Positions 17,787-25,027 of a DNA stretch of 44,350 nt are shown piece after piece. Every line of letters begins with the position of its first letter. The first letter of the stretch is position 1. The position numbers were made by a program, and so were the translations under genes. The stretch covers positions 1-44,350 of the forward strand of contig JAGWAD010000008.1 of the NCBI GenBank assembly GCA_018302105.1, read 5' to 3'. The notes beneath the pieces are model-generated. The model was given only the letters and a program-made list of their open reading frames with translations. It searched no databases and was not told where the DNA came from. This DNA is from Candidatus Woesearchaeota archaeon. GTDB lineage: Archaea > Nanobdellota > Nanobdellia > SCGC-AAA011-G17 > GW2011-AR18.

Positions 17787-17865
17787 TTCCTTGCGGAACA
17801 AGTGAGTCTGTTAATGACTCGAGTTAAAAACTCTTTTATTTGGTGTTTTTGTTTTGTTTAAAAAG
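17787..17865 (-). promoter_or_regulatory. Promoter and three-hairpin 5' leader of the ribosomal operon
   Basis: A TATA-like element (CTTTTTAAACAAAA on the minus strand, about 17853-17865) predicts a transcript start near 17833. The leader of about 57 nt then consists of three tandem hairpins in mRNA order. These are GAGTT-TTT-AACTC (17821-17833), GAGTC-ATTAACA-GACTC (17804-17820) and TTCC-GCAA-GGAA (17787-17798, a GNRA tetraloop). The last hairpin contains the AAGGAA ribosome-binding sequence. The shared ACTCGAGT between the first two allows alternative pairing. Confidence 0.5.
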
Positions 17866-17941
17866 GTTTCCATAATTATTTATCTAACTCTAAAGTAATA
17901 ACAATAGAAAGTTTTATAATCTTATATCTTTGCATATTTTT

Positions 17942-18611
17942 ATGAAAATCAAAGCACAAAATATGGAGATCGAAGCACAAGGTCAATTTAATATTGGATA
18001 TGAATTTGCAGAAGAAGAAATAAGAGAAGTATTATCTCCCGAATATATTGAATTCCTAAAAGAAGCAGGTTATGTTGATTTAGATAAAACACCTAATTTA
18101 TTTGTTGCAGCTAAATTATTAAGAATGGATGATAAGGTAAGAGATGCTTGTAATGCCTCTGGAATAATTACTGATATATACTCGCCAAATCAAGAAGTTA
18201 ATTACATAAACTGGGAACAAGGAAGGAAATTAATTAATCATTTAGGTGGAAAATTATTAACAGAAGCATTGATGTATCAACTAATTATTCCTTCATTAAA
18301 AAAAGAATCAAATTCACAAGCAAAAAAAACTTTATATGAAATGGTTGAAAAATATGCAGAATTAAATAGGAAAGTCTTATAGAAATTTAGAACAACTTCC
18401 GCGAAGTGGTTATTTTGATAGTTCTGATCTTAATGAATTTGGATATCCAAAAGTTACTAAAGAAAGTGGAGAATTTTGTTTATATAATGATTTAGGTTTA
18501 GAAAGGGTTGCCGTCGTTCGTATCTGGGGCCCTGAGTTAAGCTTGTTCTTGAATTGGTCTCCTACTTATATGGATAGTAAGCTTGAGATACGTTTTGCAA
18601 AATTTTTTTGA
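17942..18611 (+). pseudogene. Unrecognised soluble protein, split by a frameshift near 18370
   Basis: The first frame gives 146 aa from ATG 17942 (leaderless, TATA near 17912-17920), ending EKYAELNRKVL at 18382. The next frame is open from about 18366 to 18611 and clearly protein-like (YRNLEQLPRSGYFDSSDLNE, then RVAVVRIWGPELSLFLNWSP and LEIRFAKFF). Removing one A at GGAAAG (about 18371-18373) joins them into about 222 aa. The cause could be a mutation, an assembly error or recoding. The family is not recognised. Confidence 0.6.
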
Positions 18612-18657
18612 AGCTGTAAAACGAAAACTTAAAATAAATCTAAAGCTTAATTGATAT

Positions 18658-19029
18658 ATGAATATAGTAAAAATTGCATCAATCCTTACATTAATTGGTG
18701 GAATAATTGAGATGTTGATTGCCATAATTGTTGCAATAATATTAATTGTATTGTTATTTACAGTAAATATTTCTGGGTTGACTTATCAAGAACATGAAGT
18801 CGGTGTTGTAATTTTTATATTTTGGACTTTGTATATGCTGGTTGGGAATACATTAGTTATAGTTGCATCACAAAAAATGAAGAATTCTGAAAAAAGGAAA
18901 AAATGGTCTATAATTGTAATTATATTCAGCGTACTTGGAACTGGAACGATTTTTGGGGTAATTGGGGGTATTCTTGGTTTAGTTGCAGAAGATTTCAAAA
19001 CAAAGCATAATAAAAATTTCATTACATAA
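18658..19029 (+). CDS. Four-helix membrane protein
   Basis: 123 aa, about four hydrophobic segments with a Gly-rich beginning and end (ILTLIGGIIEMLIAIIVAII and TIFGVIGGILGLVAEDF). The layout resembles DUF4064-like membrane proteins. A basic loop (KMKNSEKRKKW) marks the inside. It converges on the next gene with an 8-nt overlap. No function can be assigned. Confidence 0.7.
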   Translation: MNIVKIASILTLIGGIIEMLIAIIVAIILIVLLFTVNISGLTYQEHEVGVVIFIFWTLYMLVGNTLVIVASQKMKNSEKRKKWSIIVIIFSVLGTGTIFGVIGGILGLVAEDFKTKHNKNFIT

Positions 19030-19441
19030 ATTTGTTTAATTCTTTTTTTCTAATATATAATCTAAAACTAAATAATAAAGTATTATAGATTACATTTGCA
19101 GTATTGAAATATTGTACATAAACAAATCCTTCTTCTTCAGGTGACAGTTCTAATTTAAATTGGTTATTTATCAATAATCTGCTATTTGTTATAGAATCTC
19201 CTAAATTTACTTTTGAAATGAATAAGTATAAATTTTTATTCTTATTTATTGCTTCACATATGAATTTATTTTCTTTTAAAGTTATAAACAATGTGGGTCT
19301 AAATTGATTTAAATTCTTTTTTTCATATAAATTTATTTTTTCAGGCCTTATTACATATTTTTCATCTTCGGATTGCAAATTATTTGTATATTTTCTACTT
19401 GAATCATACAGAAAAATTGTAAAAATAACCTTTTTTTTCAT
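19022..19441 (-). CDS. Hypothetical protein
   Basis: 139 aa, mostly beta-strand-like and rich in Asn, Lys and Tyr (RPTLFITLKENKFICEAINK), without signal peptide or membrane segment. A TATA element (ATTATAAATA, about 19459-19468) lies about 24 bases upstream of the ATG. It is not recognised. Its promoter and codon use fit a real gene. Confidence 0.55.
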   Translation of the reverse strand: MKKKVIFTIFLYDSSRKYTNNLQSEDEKYVIRPEKINLYEKKNLNQFRPTLFITLKENKFICEAINKNKNLYLFISKVNLGDSITNSRLLINNQFKLELSPEEEGFVYVQYFNTANVIYNTLLFSFRLYIRKKELNKFM

Positions 19442-19542
19442 TATTTATCTTCTCTTTTTGTTATTTATAATCGTTTAGTTATAAACTTAACTTCATTTTG
19501 TTGTATAGAAATTTATTTAAATAAAGCTTGGCTTTTATTTCT

Positions 19543-20184
19543 ATGGGCTTTTTATCTGGATTAAAACAAACATTCTCTGGGAATAAAAAAACTGAAGAAA
19601 TAGACTCAACAGTTTATTTAGTTAATACTAAGAATAGTTTAAAACATGCACATGATGCCCTTAGCAATTTTTTAGAGGGTGTAAAAGATTTCAGGCCTGC
19701 AAGAAGACATGAACAATTGTACAGTGAAAGTGTTTATGGAAAAGTAACTTTAGTAAAGGCATGGCTGCAGAAAAGCATTGATTTTGTTGATGGTAGGTTG
19801 GGGAATTCAATGGATTCTGTTTCAAGCATTAAAAACCTAAGAGATTTATCAAATTTAATTAATGACTGGACTAAAGTAATAAAAATAGAACAAGTGCAAC
19901 CTTCTAATATTCCAACTGAACAGCAAAAAGGGAAAGTTGTTTATTATAGCCCTAACAGCCCTGAAAGAGTAGAAGAAAATACTGAAGAAAAAGTTCCTGA
20001 AGATGTTTATAACATTTTAAAAGTTGAGATGTGGAGTGAAAAAAGAACAAGCAGAGGATTTCCTGCTCCGCAAAATAAAACTTTATTATTTAACCATTTA
20101 GATAATGCATTTTCCAGACTCAAAGAGGCTAAATTTAATTTAGAAGAGTATCATATGAGGTCCGCTAATAATTCTGGTGATTAA
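19543..20184 (+). CDS. Hypothetical helical protein
   Basis: 213 aa from ATG 19543; an in-frame TTG at 19528 would overlap the TATA region (TTTAAATA near 19515-19522), so the ATG is preferred. Mainly alpha-helical, soluble, with amphipathic helices (NTKNSLKHAHDALSNFLEGV) and a disordered middle around residues 130-165. Not recognised. Confidence 0.65.
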   Translation: MGFLSGLKQTFSGNKKTEEIDSTVYLVNTKNSLKHAHDALSNFLEGVKDFRPARRHEQLYSESVYGKVTLVKAWLQKSIDFVDGRLGNSMDSVSSIKNLRDLSNLINDWTKVIKIEQVQPSNIPTEQQKGKVVYYSPNSPERVEENTEEKVPEDVYNILKVEMWSEKRTSRGFPAPQNKTLLFNHLDNAFSRLKEAKFNLEEYHMRSANNSGD

Positions 20185-20264
20185 ATTGAATAACTTAGCT
20201 AACAACAGATTCTTCACTTGATAAATTTTTAATGGAAAATGCCAGTGATTCAGAAGAAGGTTAA

Positions 20265-20930
20265 TTATTTTTTTAGAATTATAATGTTTCCTCTTCCTTT
20301 TTTTATTTTCTCTATTTTATTTTTAGATTCTAATTCTGTTATAATCAATGATATCTTAGCTTCTGAGTACGGAAGTTTTTTCCTTATTTCTTTTTGTGTT
20401 GTCCTTCCATCTGAATTCTTAATTATTTCTAAAACCTTGTTTGTTAAGTCGCTTTCAATTGCATTTGATACAGGTTCTATTTTCTTTTTCTTTCTTGTTA
20501 TTTTGTAGAATATCAAAGCAATGATAATTATTGTTAGAATTAATGGGATTATCAATATTAAATTATCTGAATTTTCTTTTTCTATAGAACTTATATCTTC
20601 TTCTAAATCAACAAGGCCTTCATTTTCTTCTAATTCTGGAAATGCGAATAAATCTATATTATAAATCCCCTCTTCTTTTATTTCTATTAATTCCTGCACT
20701 AATATTGTGTTGTCCAATGATTTTGCTGTTAAATTATAAACACCTGAAGAAAGCTGAAAAGAATATTCTCCTGTCCTAGTTAGGAATTTTTGTGGTGGCA
20801 CAGAGTTTACTTCAATTAATGCATTTTTTATTGGCTCTAAAGAAAAGTCATAAATTGTTCCTTTAATTATTGAAGCGTTAACTATGTTTGAGAAGATTAA
20901 TAAGAATAATATTAATATTTTAAACTTCAT
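20265..20930 (-). CDS. Membrane-anchored winged-helix regulator with extracellular beta domain
   Basis: 221 aa. Signal peptide (residues 1-19), then a carboxypeptidase-regulatory-like beta-sandwich (IIKGTIYDFSLEPIKNALIE, YSFQLSSGVYNLTAKS). A membrane helix follows (about 125-143, LILIIPLILTIIIIALIFY), then a basic linker and a C-terminal winged helix (VLEIIKNSDGRTTQKEIRKK, then YSEAKISLIITELESKNKI). It shares the one-component membrane-regulator plan of the gene at 14491 but has a different outside domain. The signal sensed is unknown. Confidence 0.75.
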   Translation of the reverse strand: MKFKILILFLLIFSNIVNASIIKGTIYDFSLEPIKNALIEVNSVPPQKFLTRTGEYSFQLSSGVYNLTAKSLDNTILVQELIEIKEEGIYNIDLFAFPELEENEGLVDLEEDISSIEKENSDNLILIIPLILTIIIIALIFYKITRKKKKIEPVSNAIESDLTNKVLEIIKNSDGRTTQKEIRKKLPYSEAKISLIITELESKNKIEKIKKGRGNIIILKK

Positions 20931-21191
20931 AGCTATAATTTTAATTTCTTACTTAATAAAAATTTTGTTATAGCAAAACACATAGAATTTTAGACATGTT
21001 GTGAGTTTACTATCAATAAACAACAGATGTTCAAAAAAGCATTAATACTTCATTGATTGATTCTATAAAGTTATCTGAGGCAATTTAAAGGTTTATAAAG
21101 CTTTAGAAGGCTAAATTTTCCTTATTTATTTTTATTAGGAAAGTATGTTTATAAATAAGATTTAACTTAGATTCTTTGGAGGCTTTGAAAA

Positions 21192-22178
21192 ATGAAAAAA
21201 TTAATTGCAATATTGTTTATGGGAGTTTTGTTATTTAGCTTAATACCTTTGGGTGTTATGGCAGAAGAAAACAAAGAAGATATTAAAGATAGTGAAAGGG
21301 CTGGTAAATTGAATAAAATGGAACTAAGAGAATATGCAATGAAGAGAAGGGAAGATATTCAGCAATTTAAAGATAGAATAAAAAATGCTGAAACAAAAGA
21401 AGAAAGATTAAAAATTATGGATGAAAGAAGAGAGAGATTTAAAGCTAATCTTGAAGAATCGAGAATGAAACTTAAGGATAATAAAGAAAAATTGGTTGTT
21501 TGCAGGGGAAAATTGGATGAAACTTGCAGTAAATTAAAGCAGGAATATAAAGAAAATTCTGCTGTATTCTTATTAAATGCTGCAGACAGAATGATAGAAC
21601 ATTTAGAAAAACTTAAGGAAAAAATATCATCTAATGGTTCTGAAACTGAAGCTAAAAAAGAATTAATTACAAAAATTGATGCAAGGATTACTAAATTACA
21701 AGAAATTAGAACTGAAATTGAAAATTTAGGAGAAAATCCAAGTAAAGAAGATGTTAAAAGACTGGCTAAAGAACTTAGGGTGGGATTGGGAGAAGTGAAA
21801 ATGCATAATAAATCTGCAATGTGGCATAATTTCTCTGATAGGTTTGCTGGCATTTTAGTTAAATCTGAACATTTAAAAACAAGGCTTGATAAAGTTTTAG
21901 CTAAATTGGAAGAAAAAGGCTTAAACACTACGAATGTAGAAGTTAAAATTAATGAATTCAATACCCACATAGAGGATGCTAAAAAATTACATAAAGAAGC
22001 TAAAGCTAAAATTGAAGCAAGTTCTTCGCCTAGTGAGGTTCAGGAACTAATGAAGAAATCTAAGGAGCATTTGAAGCTGGCGCATTCAACTTTAAAAGAA
22101 TTAGTTAAAGAAATTAAAAACCTGAATGAAGGACAGAAAGTGCTTAAGGAAGTAACTGCTGAGTCATTAACAGCTTAG
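21192..22178 (+). CDS. Secreted, highly charged coiled-coil protein
   Basis: 328 aa: a signal peptide (MKKLIAILFMGVLLFSLIPL, cut after VMA), then almost continuous Lys/Glu-rich helix with heptad character (KDRIKNAETKEERLKIMDER, IEHLEKLKEKISSNGSETEA). There is one Cys pair (VVCRGKLDETCSKL) and no C-terminal anchor. The start is set by GGAGG at 21178-21182; a TATA element (TTTATAAATA) lies near 21147-21157. Possibly a structural or binding protein outside the membrane; not assigned further. Confidence 0.8.
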   Translation: MKKLIAILFMGVLLFSLIPLGVMAEENKEDIKDSERAGKLNKMELREYAMKRREDIQQFKDRIKNAETKEERLKIMDERRERFKANLEESRMKLKDNKEKLVVCRGKLDETCSKLKQEYKENSAVFLLNAADRMIEHLEKLKEKISSNGSETEAKKELITKIDARITKLQEIRTEIENLGENPSKEDVKRLAKELRVGLGEVKMHNKSAMWHNFSDRFAGILVKSEHLKTRLDKVLAKLEEKGLNTTNVEVKINEFNTHIEDAKKLHKEAKAKIEASSSPSEVQELMKKSKEHLKLAHSTLKELVKEIKNLNEGQKVLKEVTAESLTA

Positions 22179-22240
22179 AAAGAAATAAAAAGAATATAGT
22201 GCGTCATATTGGTATGTGATATAATAGGGCGGTGATGTAA

Positions 22241-22477
22241 ATGAGAAAAATTTTTTATTTATTTTTATTTAGTATATTTTTATCAGGCTTAATTGGATGC
22301 CAAAATCGATTAGATGGAACTGTAGAAAATCAGAATATTGATGACTCTACTAATAATTTGGAGACTGAAAATGTATTAGACAAAGATGTTGCTGAATTAG
22401 ATAAACTCAATTCTGATTTAGAAGATCCAAGTCTTAATAACTTAGAAGAAGATTTAGATTTAGGTGATGACTTTTAG
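22241..22477 (+). CDS. Small acidic lipoprotein
   Basis: 78 aa: a lipoprotein signal ending LSGLIGC (Cys20), then a very acidic Asp/Asn/Leu-rich tail (DLEDPSLNNLEEDLDLGDDF). GGTGAT at 22231-22236, complementary to the 16S 3' end, sits a few bases before the ATG. It follows the coiled-coil gene by 62 bases. The opposite charges of the two proteins suggest they could interact, but this is speculation. Confidence 0.7.
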   Translation: MRKIFYLFLFSIFLSGLIGCQNRLDGTVENQNIDDSTNNLETENVLDKDVAELDKLNSDLEDPSLNNLEEDLDLGDDF

Positions 22478-22548
22478 AATTTTCAATAATGCAATAACTT
22501 AAAATTAAGTATCGCAAGTTTTAAATCTTTTTTTAAAATCTCTTTTCA

Positions 22549-23355
22549 ATGGTTAGAAATTATCCTGTAAGAAAAGTTAGTAGTGCTCCTTCTACTGGGA
22601 GATTGTTTTATGAATTTTTAATGAAAAACATTAAGATTCCTGCTTCTGCAACTCATAATATATGGTGTGCAGGTATGAATGATCAATTAAAATCTCCAAA
22701 TGATTCTCCTTTTAGAGGTATTATTCCTACTGGACAAACCTTGGAATTAATTTCTCTCTTTGGTAGGCCATTTGAAAACGCAACAAATTATAGATTTACT
22801 GGAGAAGAATCTTTTGTTTTAGTTTCTGATTTATCTGAAAAATCCAGAGAACAACTTGGCATTCCTGCAAAATCAAGAGATAAAGATAAGGTGTATAATA
22901 TAAATTTTAAACCTTATGAGGATTTACAACATTTAACAAAAGTTAGCAATGAACTTGCAGCGCTTTCTGTACCCAAATCAATAAGCAGTTATTTGGCTGG
23001 AGTCAAATCAAATGTTAATTATTCTGAAAGAGATGTTTTAAATCTTCTAACAGTCAGTTTTGAAAATTTGAATAGTCCAGAAATGATGCATATTTTACAC
23101 GGTAATCATTTAGCATGGGCTGCTCTTTCTTATATTAGAGAAAATGGAAATGTTGAAGGAGATATTTTAGCTGAATTTCATGGGCAAAACCCTTCTGATT
23201 TTTATACAAAAGATTTAGGCACAATACTTCCTGCTATGTTTTTTGCTTTAGCTAGTCTGGGAAAGAATCCAATTACATTTTATAAAAAATTGGATGTTGA
23301 GATTTATGGAGCAAAAGATTCTGCTGAGTATATGACTAAATATATGCTAGTATAA
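22549..23355 (+). CDS. Hypothetical soluble protein
   Basis: 268 aa, no signal peptide or membrane helix. N-terminal half beta-rich with FTGEESFVLVSDLSEKSREQ; C-terminal half helical (MHILHGNHLAWAALSYIREN, GTILPAMFFALASLGKNP). A TATA-like TTTTAAATC lies about 25 bases before the ATG. I do not recognise the family. Confidence 0.7.
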   Translation: MVRNYPVRKVSSAPSTGRLFYEFLMKNIKIPASATHNIWCAGMNDQLKSPNDSPFRGIIPTGQTLELISLFGRPFENATNYRFTGEESFVLVSDLSEKSREQLGIPAKSRDKDKVYNINFKPYEDLQHLTKVSNELAALSVPKSISSYLAGVKSNVNYSERDVLNLLTVSFENLNSPEMMHILHGNHLAWAALSYIRENGNVEGDILAEFHGQNPSDFYTKDLGTILPAMFFALASLGKNPITFYKKLDVEIYGAKDSAEYMTKYMLV

Positions 23356-23421
23356 TTTCAGTTAATATATTTCTCTTTGATTCGGAAACATTTATATAGA
23401 AAATGATTTGTTAATTCTATA

Positions 23422-23955
23422 ATGAAAAGAGGGCAGATAATGGATAATAAGAAAGGTGCCATTGAAATGTCGATGACTACTATTATTGTTATAGTTCTCG
23501 GTGTTACATTATTAATTTTAGGATTAGTATTTGTACAATTTATTTTTAAAAAAACTACAGAATTAGCAGAAGGTGCTTTTGAAAGAGCTGAAGGGAAGAT
23601 AAGTGATTTTTCTCAGATATCTAAAGAATTAACTATTTCTCCTGAAAGGATAGATTTAGAAAAAGGAAATACTAAGATTGTTTCTGTAACAATTGCGAAT
23701 TTTAAAGAGAAAAATATTAATGCTAAATTAACTGTTAGTACCAAATCTAAAGATGATGATTTAATTTGTTTATTTGAAGAAACTGAAAGTGACGAATCTG
23801 ATGATCATCCGCTTCCTTCAGGAGAATTTAGAACTTTAAACTTAAGAATTGAAAGCAAAGATGATGGCACTATTGGAAATAAAGTATGTAAAATTGTTGC
23901 TTCTGGTTTAGGAGAAGGAATACAAGATACAATTTCCATAAAAGTTGTTGCTTAA
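23422..23955 (+). CDS. Pilin-like N-terminally anchored surface protein
   Basis: 177 aa. A short basic leader (MKRGQIMDNKKG) precedes a hydrophobic helix (AIEMSMTTIIVIVLGVTLLI), similar to archaeal class III (type IV pilin-like) signal peptides. The outer part is a beta-sandwich-like domain (KELTISPERIDLEKGNTKIV, then NKVCKIVASGLGEGIQDTIS) with two Cys. The Glu sits at +3 rather than the usual +5, so peptidase processing is uncertain. TATA (ATTTATATAG) at about 23390-23399. Confidence 0.75.
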   Translation: MKRGQIMDNKKGAIEMSMTTIIVIVLGVTLLILGLVFVQFIFKKTTELAEGAFERAEGKISDFSQISKELTISPERIDLEKGNTKIVSVTIANFKEKNINAKLTVSTKSKDDDLICLFEETESDESDDHPLPSGEFRTLNLRIESKDDGTIGNKVCKIVASGLGEGIQDTISIKVVA

Positions 23956-24025
23956 TTTTGGATTAAAGTTGGCACTGGACATGTGTGCACCTAAAATTTA
24001 TAAATAAAAATTTCTTTATTGTCCT

Positions 24026-24805
24026 ATGGATTTTAACTTAAAATCTGATTTTAAGAGTTGGAAGGATATAAGGGATGGGATAATTTTACCACAAAGACCA
24101 ACTCTTCAGCTATGTGAGTTAATAGGAATTATTGCAGGTGATGGTTCTATTGCTTCTGACGCTGAAGAAACTAAAGATTACCGTATACAAATTTACGCTA
24201 ATGCCTTTGATGAATTTGCATATTTTATGCATACTAAGAGTTTAGTTAAACAGCTTTTCAATCTTAATATGAAGGATTTTCTTTCTAAAAGCGATAATAC
24301 CATTTACTTATTGAAAAGATCAAAAGCTGTATTCTATTTTTTAAAAAATATTGGTTATGAAAAAATTGATTCTTTGATTAAAGTTCTTTCATGGATTTGG
24401 GAAACCCCCCTATTTGTGGCCTCTTTTGTTCGTGGTCTTTTTGATACTGATGGTTGTCTTGCATTAAAAAATCGTAGTGGTAAATTTTATCCAGTTATAA
24501 GTATTGGTTTAAAGGATGGAGGACTTCTCAAATTAGTAAAAATTTGGTTAGAGTCTAATAGAATTCCTTGTGTTTTTTGTAGAGAACAAGTTTTTGATGA
24601 AAGAACTAACAAAATTTATATTAAATTTAGGTTGGAAGTTAATGGTTACAGAAGTGCAAATGAATTTTTACAATTGGTTGGTACTTGTAATATTAAAAAT
24701 ATAAAAAAAATGGGCCCGGTGAGATTTGAATTCGTGAAGCCACAATGGCTCTCTCACGACCACACGATATCTGATATAAAATCTTCAGTCGTGTGCTCTC
24801 CATAG
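24026..24805 (+). CDS. Free-standing LAGLIDADG homing endonuclease
   Basis: 259 aa with two LAGLIDADG helices (CELIGIIAGDGSI near residue 30 and FVRGLFDTDGCLALKN near residue 134), so it can act as a monomer. No intein splicing blocks are present. It has its own TATA (TTTATAAATAA, about 23997-24007). The 3' end runs 95 bases into the tRNA-Phe gene on the opposite strand and stops inside that gene's D-loop intron. The last about 32 residues (from MGPVRFEF) are therefore antisense tRNA sequence, probably a fortuitous extension or a sign of insertion next to the tRNA. Confidence 0.82.
   Translation: MDFNLKSDFKSWKDIRDGIILPQRPTLQLCELIGIIAGDGSIASDAEETKDYRIQIYANAFDEFAYFMHTKSLVKQLFNLNMKDFLSKSDNTIYLLKRSKAVFYFLKNIGYEKIDSLIKVLSWIWETPLFVASFVRGLFDTDGCLALKNRSGKFYPVISIGLKDGGLLKLVKIWLESNRIPCVFCREQVFDERTNKIYIKFRLEVNGYRSANEFLQLVGTCNIKNIKKMGPVRFEFVKPQWLSHDHTISDIKSSVVCSP
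24703..24710 (-). terminator. T-run terminator after tRNA-Phe
   Basis: Eight T residues on the minus strand directly follow the discriminator base, an oligo-T terminator typical of archaea. No CCA is encoded. Confidence 0.6.
24731..24752 (-). other. tRNA-Phe intron 3 (T arm, 53/54, 22 nt)
   Basis: Central helix CGTG/CACG, bulges AG^A and AA^T, inner helix GAGCC/GGCTT with loop ATTGT. The outer helix is not apparent, so this is a relaxed motif. Removal is the only way to give the 7-nt T loop TTCAAAT and the GTGAG/CTCAC stem. Confidence 0.85.
24769..24782 (-). other. tRNA-Phe intron 2 (37/38, 14 nt)
   Basis: Canonical site after G37. Outer helix CACGA/TCGTG, central helix CTGA/TCAG (anticodon loop bases paired to the intron), bulges AG^A and AT^A. 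The terminal loop TTTTATA is too short for an inner helix, so the motif is a bulge-helix-loop (relaxed form). Confidence 0.9.
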
Positions 24806-24823
24806 CCAAGATTAATCATCTTC
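24802..24823 (-). other. tRNA-Phe intron 1 (D-loop, 22 nt)
   Basis: Fold: outer helix CTC/GAG, central 4-bp helix AGCC/GGCT, bulges TG^G and AT^G, inner helix AAGAT/ATCTT with loop GATTA. The cut falls between G18 and G19 (sequence also allows 19/20) and yields the common archaeal D-loop AGCCTGGGA. Non-canonical position. Confidence 0.88.
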
Positions 24824-25027
24824 CAGGCTGAGCTACAGGCCCATAGAAAATTTGTGTTTTATTAAGATTATTAAACCTTTTGAATTAATTAGTTATGAAG
24901 ATTTTTTCTATATTTAATATTTAAACTGTCTTAAATAAAAATACATGACCTTTACATGGCTTTACTATAATAAGTAATATATTCTGCTAAGAGATAACTT
25001 TAAATAAATTCTATTTGACAACATTTT

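Larger units (their letters stand above)
24711..24842 (-). tRNA. tRNA-Phe (GAA) with three introns
   Basis: Removing three introns (22, 14 and 22 nt) leaves a 74-nt cloverleaf. Acceptor GGGCCTG/CGGGCCC with A73; D stem GCTC/GAGC with loop AGCCTGGGA; anticodon stem CACGA/TCGTG with loop CTGAAGA (anticodon GAA). Variable TGGTC; T stem GTGAG/CTCAC with loop TTCAAAT. All stems pair fully, with one G-U in the acceptor. CCA is not encoded. The genomic copy cannot fold as a normal tRNA, so simple tRNA searches may miss it. The 3' part is antisense to the endonuclease gene. Confidence 0.92.

Noticed and set aside
18384-18420. Hairpin AACaACTTC-CGC-GAAGTgGTT as an intron in the frameshifted gene
   Set aside because: It lies inside protein-like sequence past the frame change and lacks the 3-nt bulge, 4-bp helix, 3-nt bulge pattern.
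21000-21190. Possible small RNA or riboswitch before the coiled-coil gene
   Set aside because: Only a weak AT-rich stem is visible beside the TATA element and SD; nothing matches a known riboswitch.
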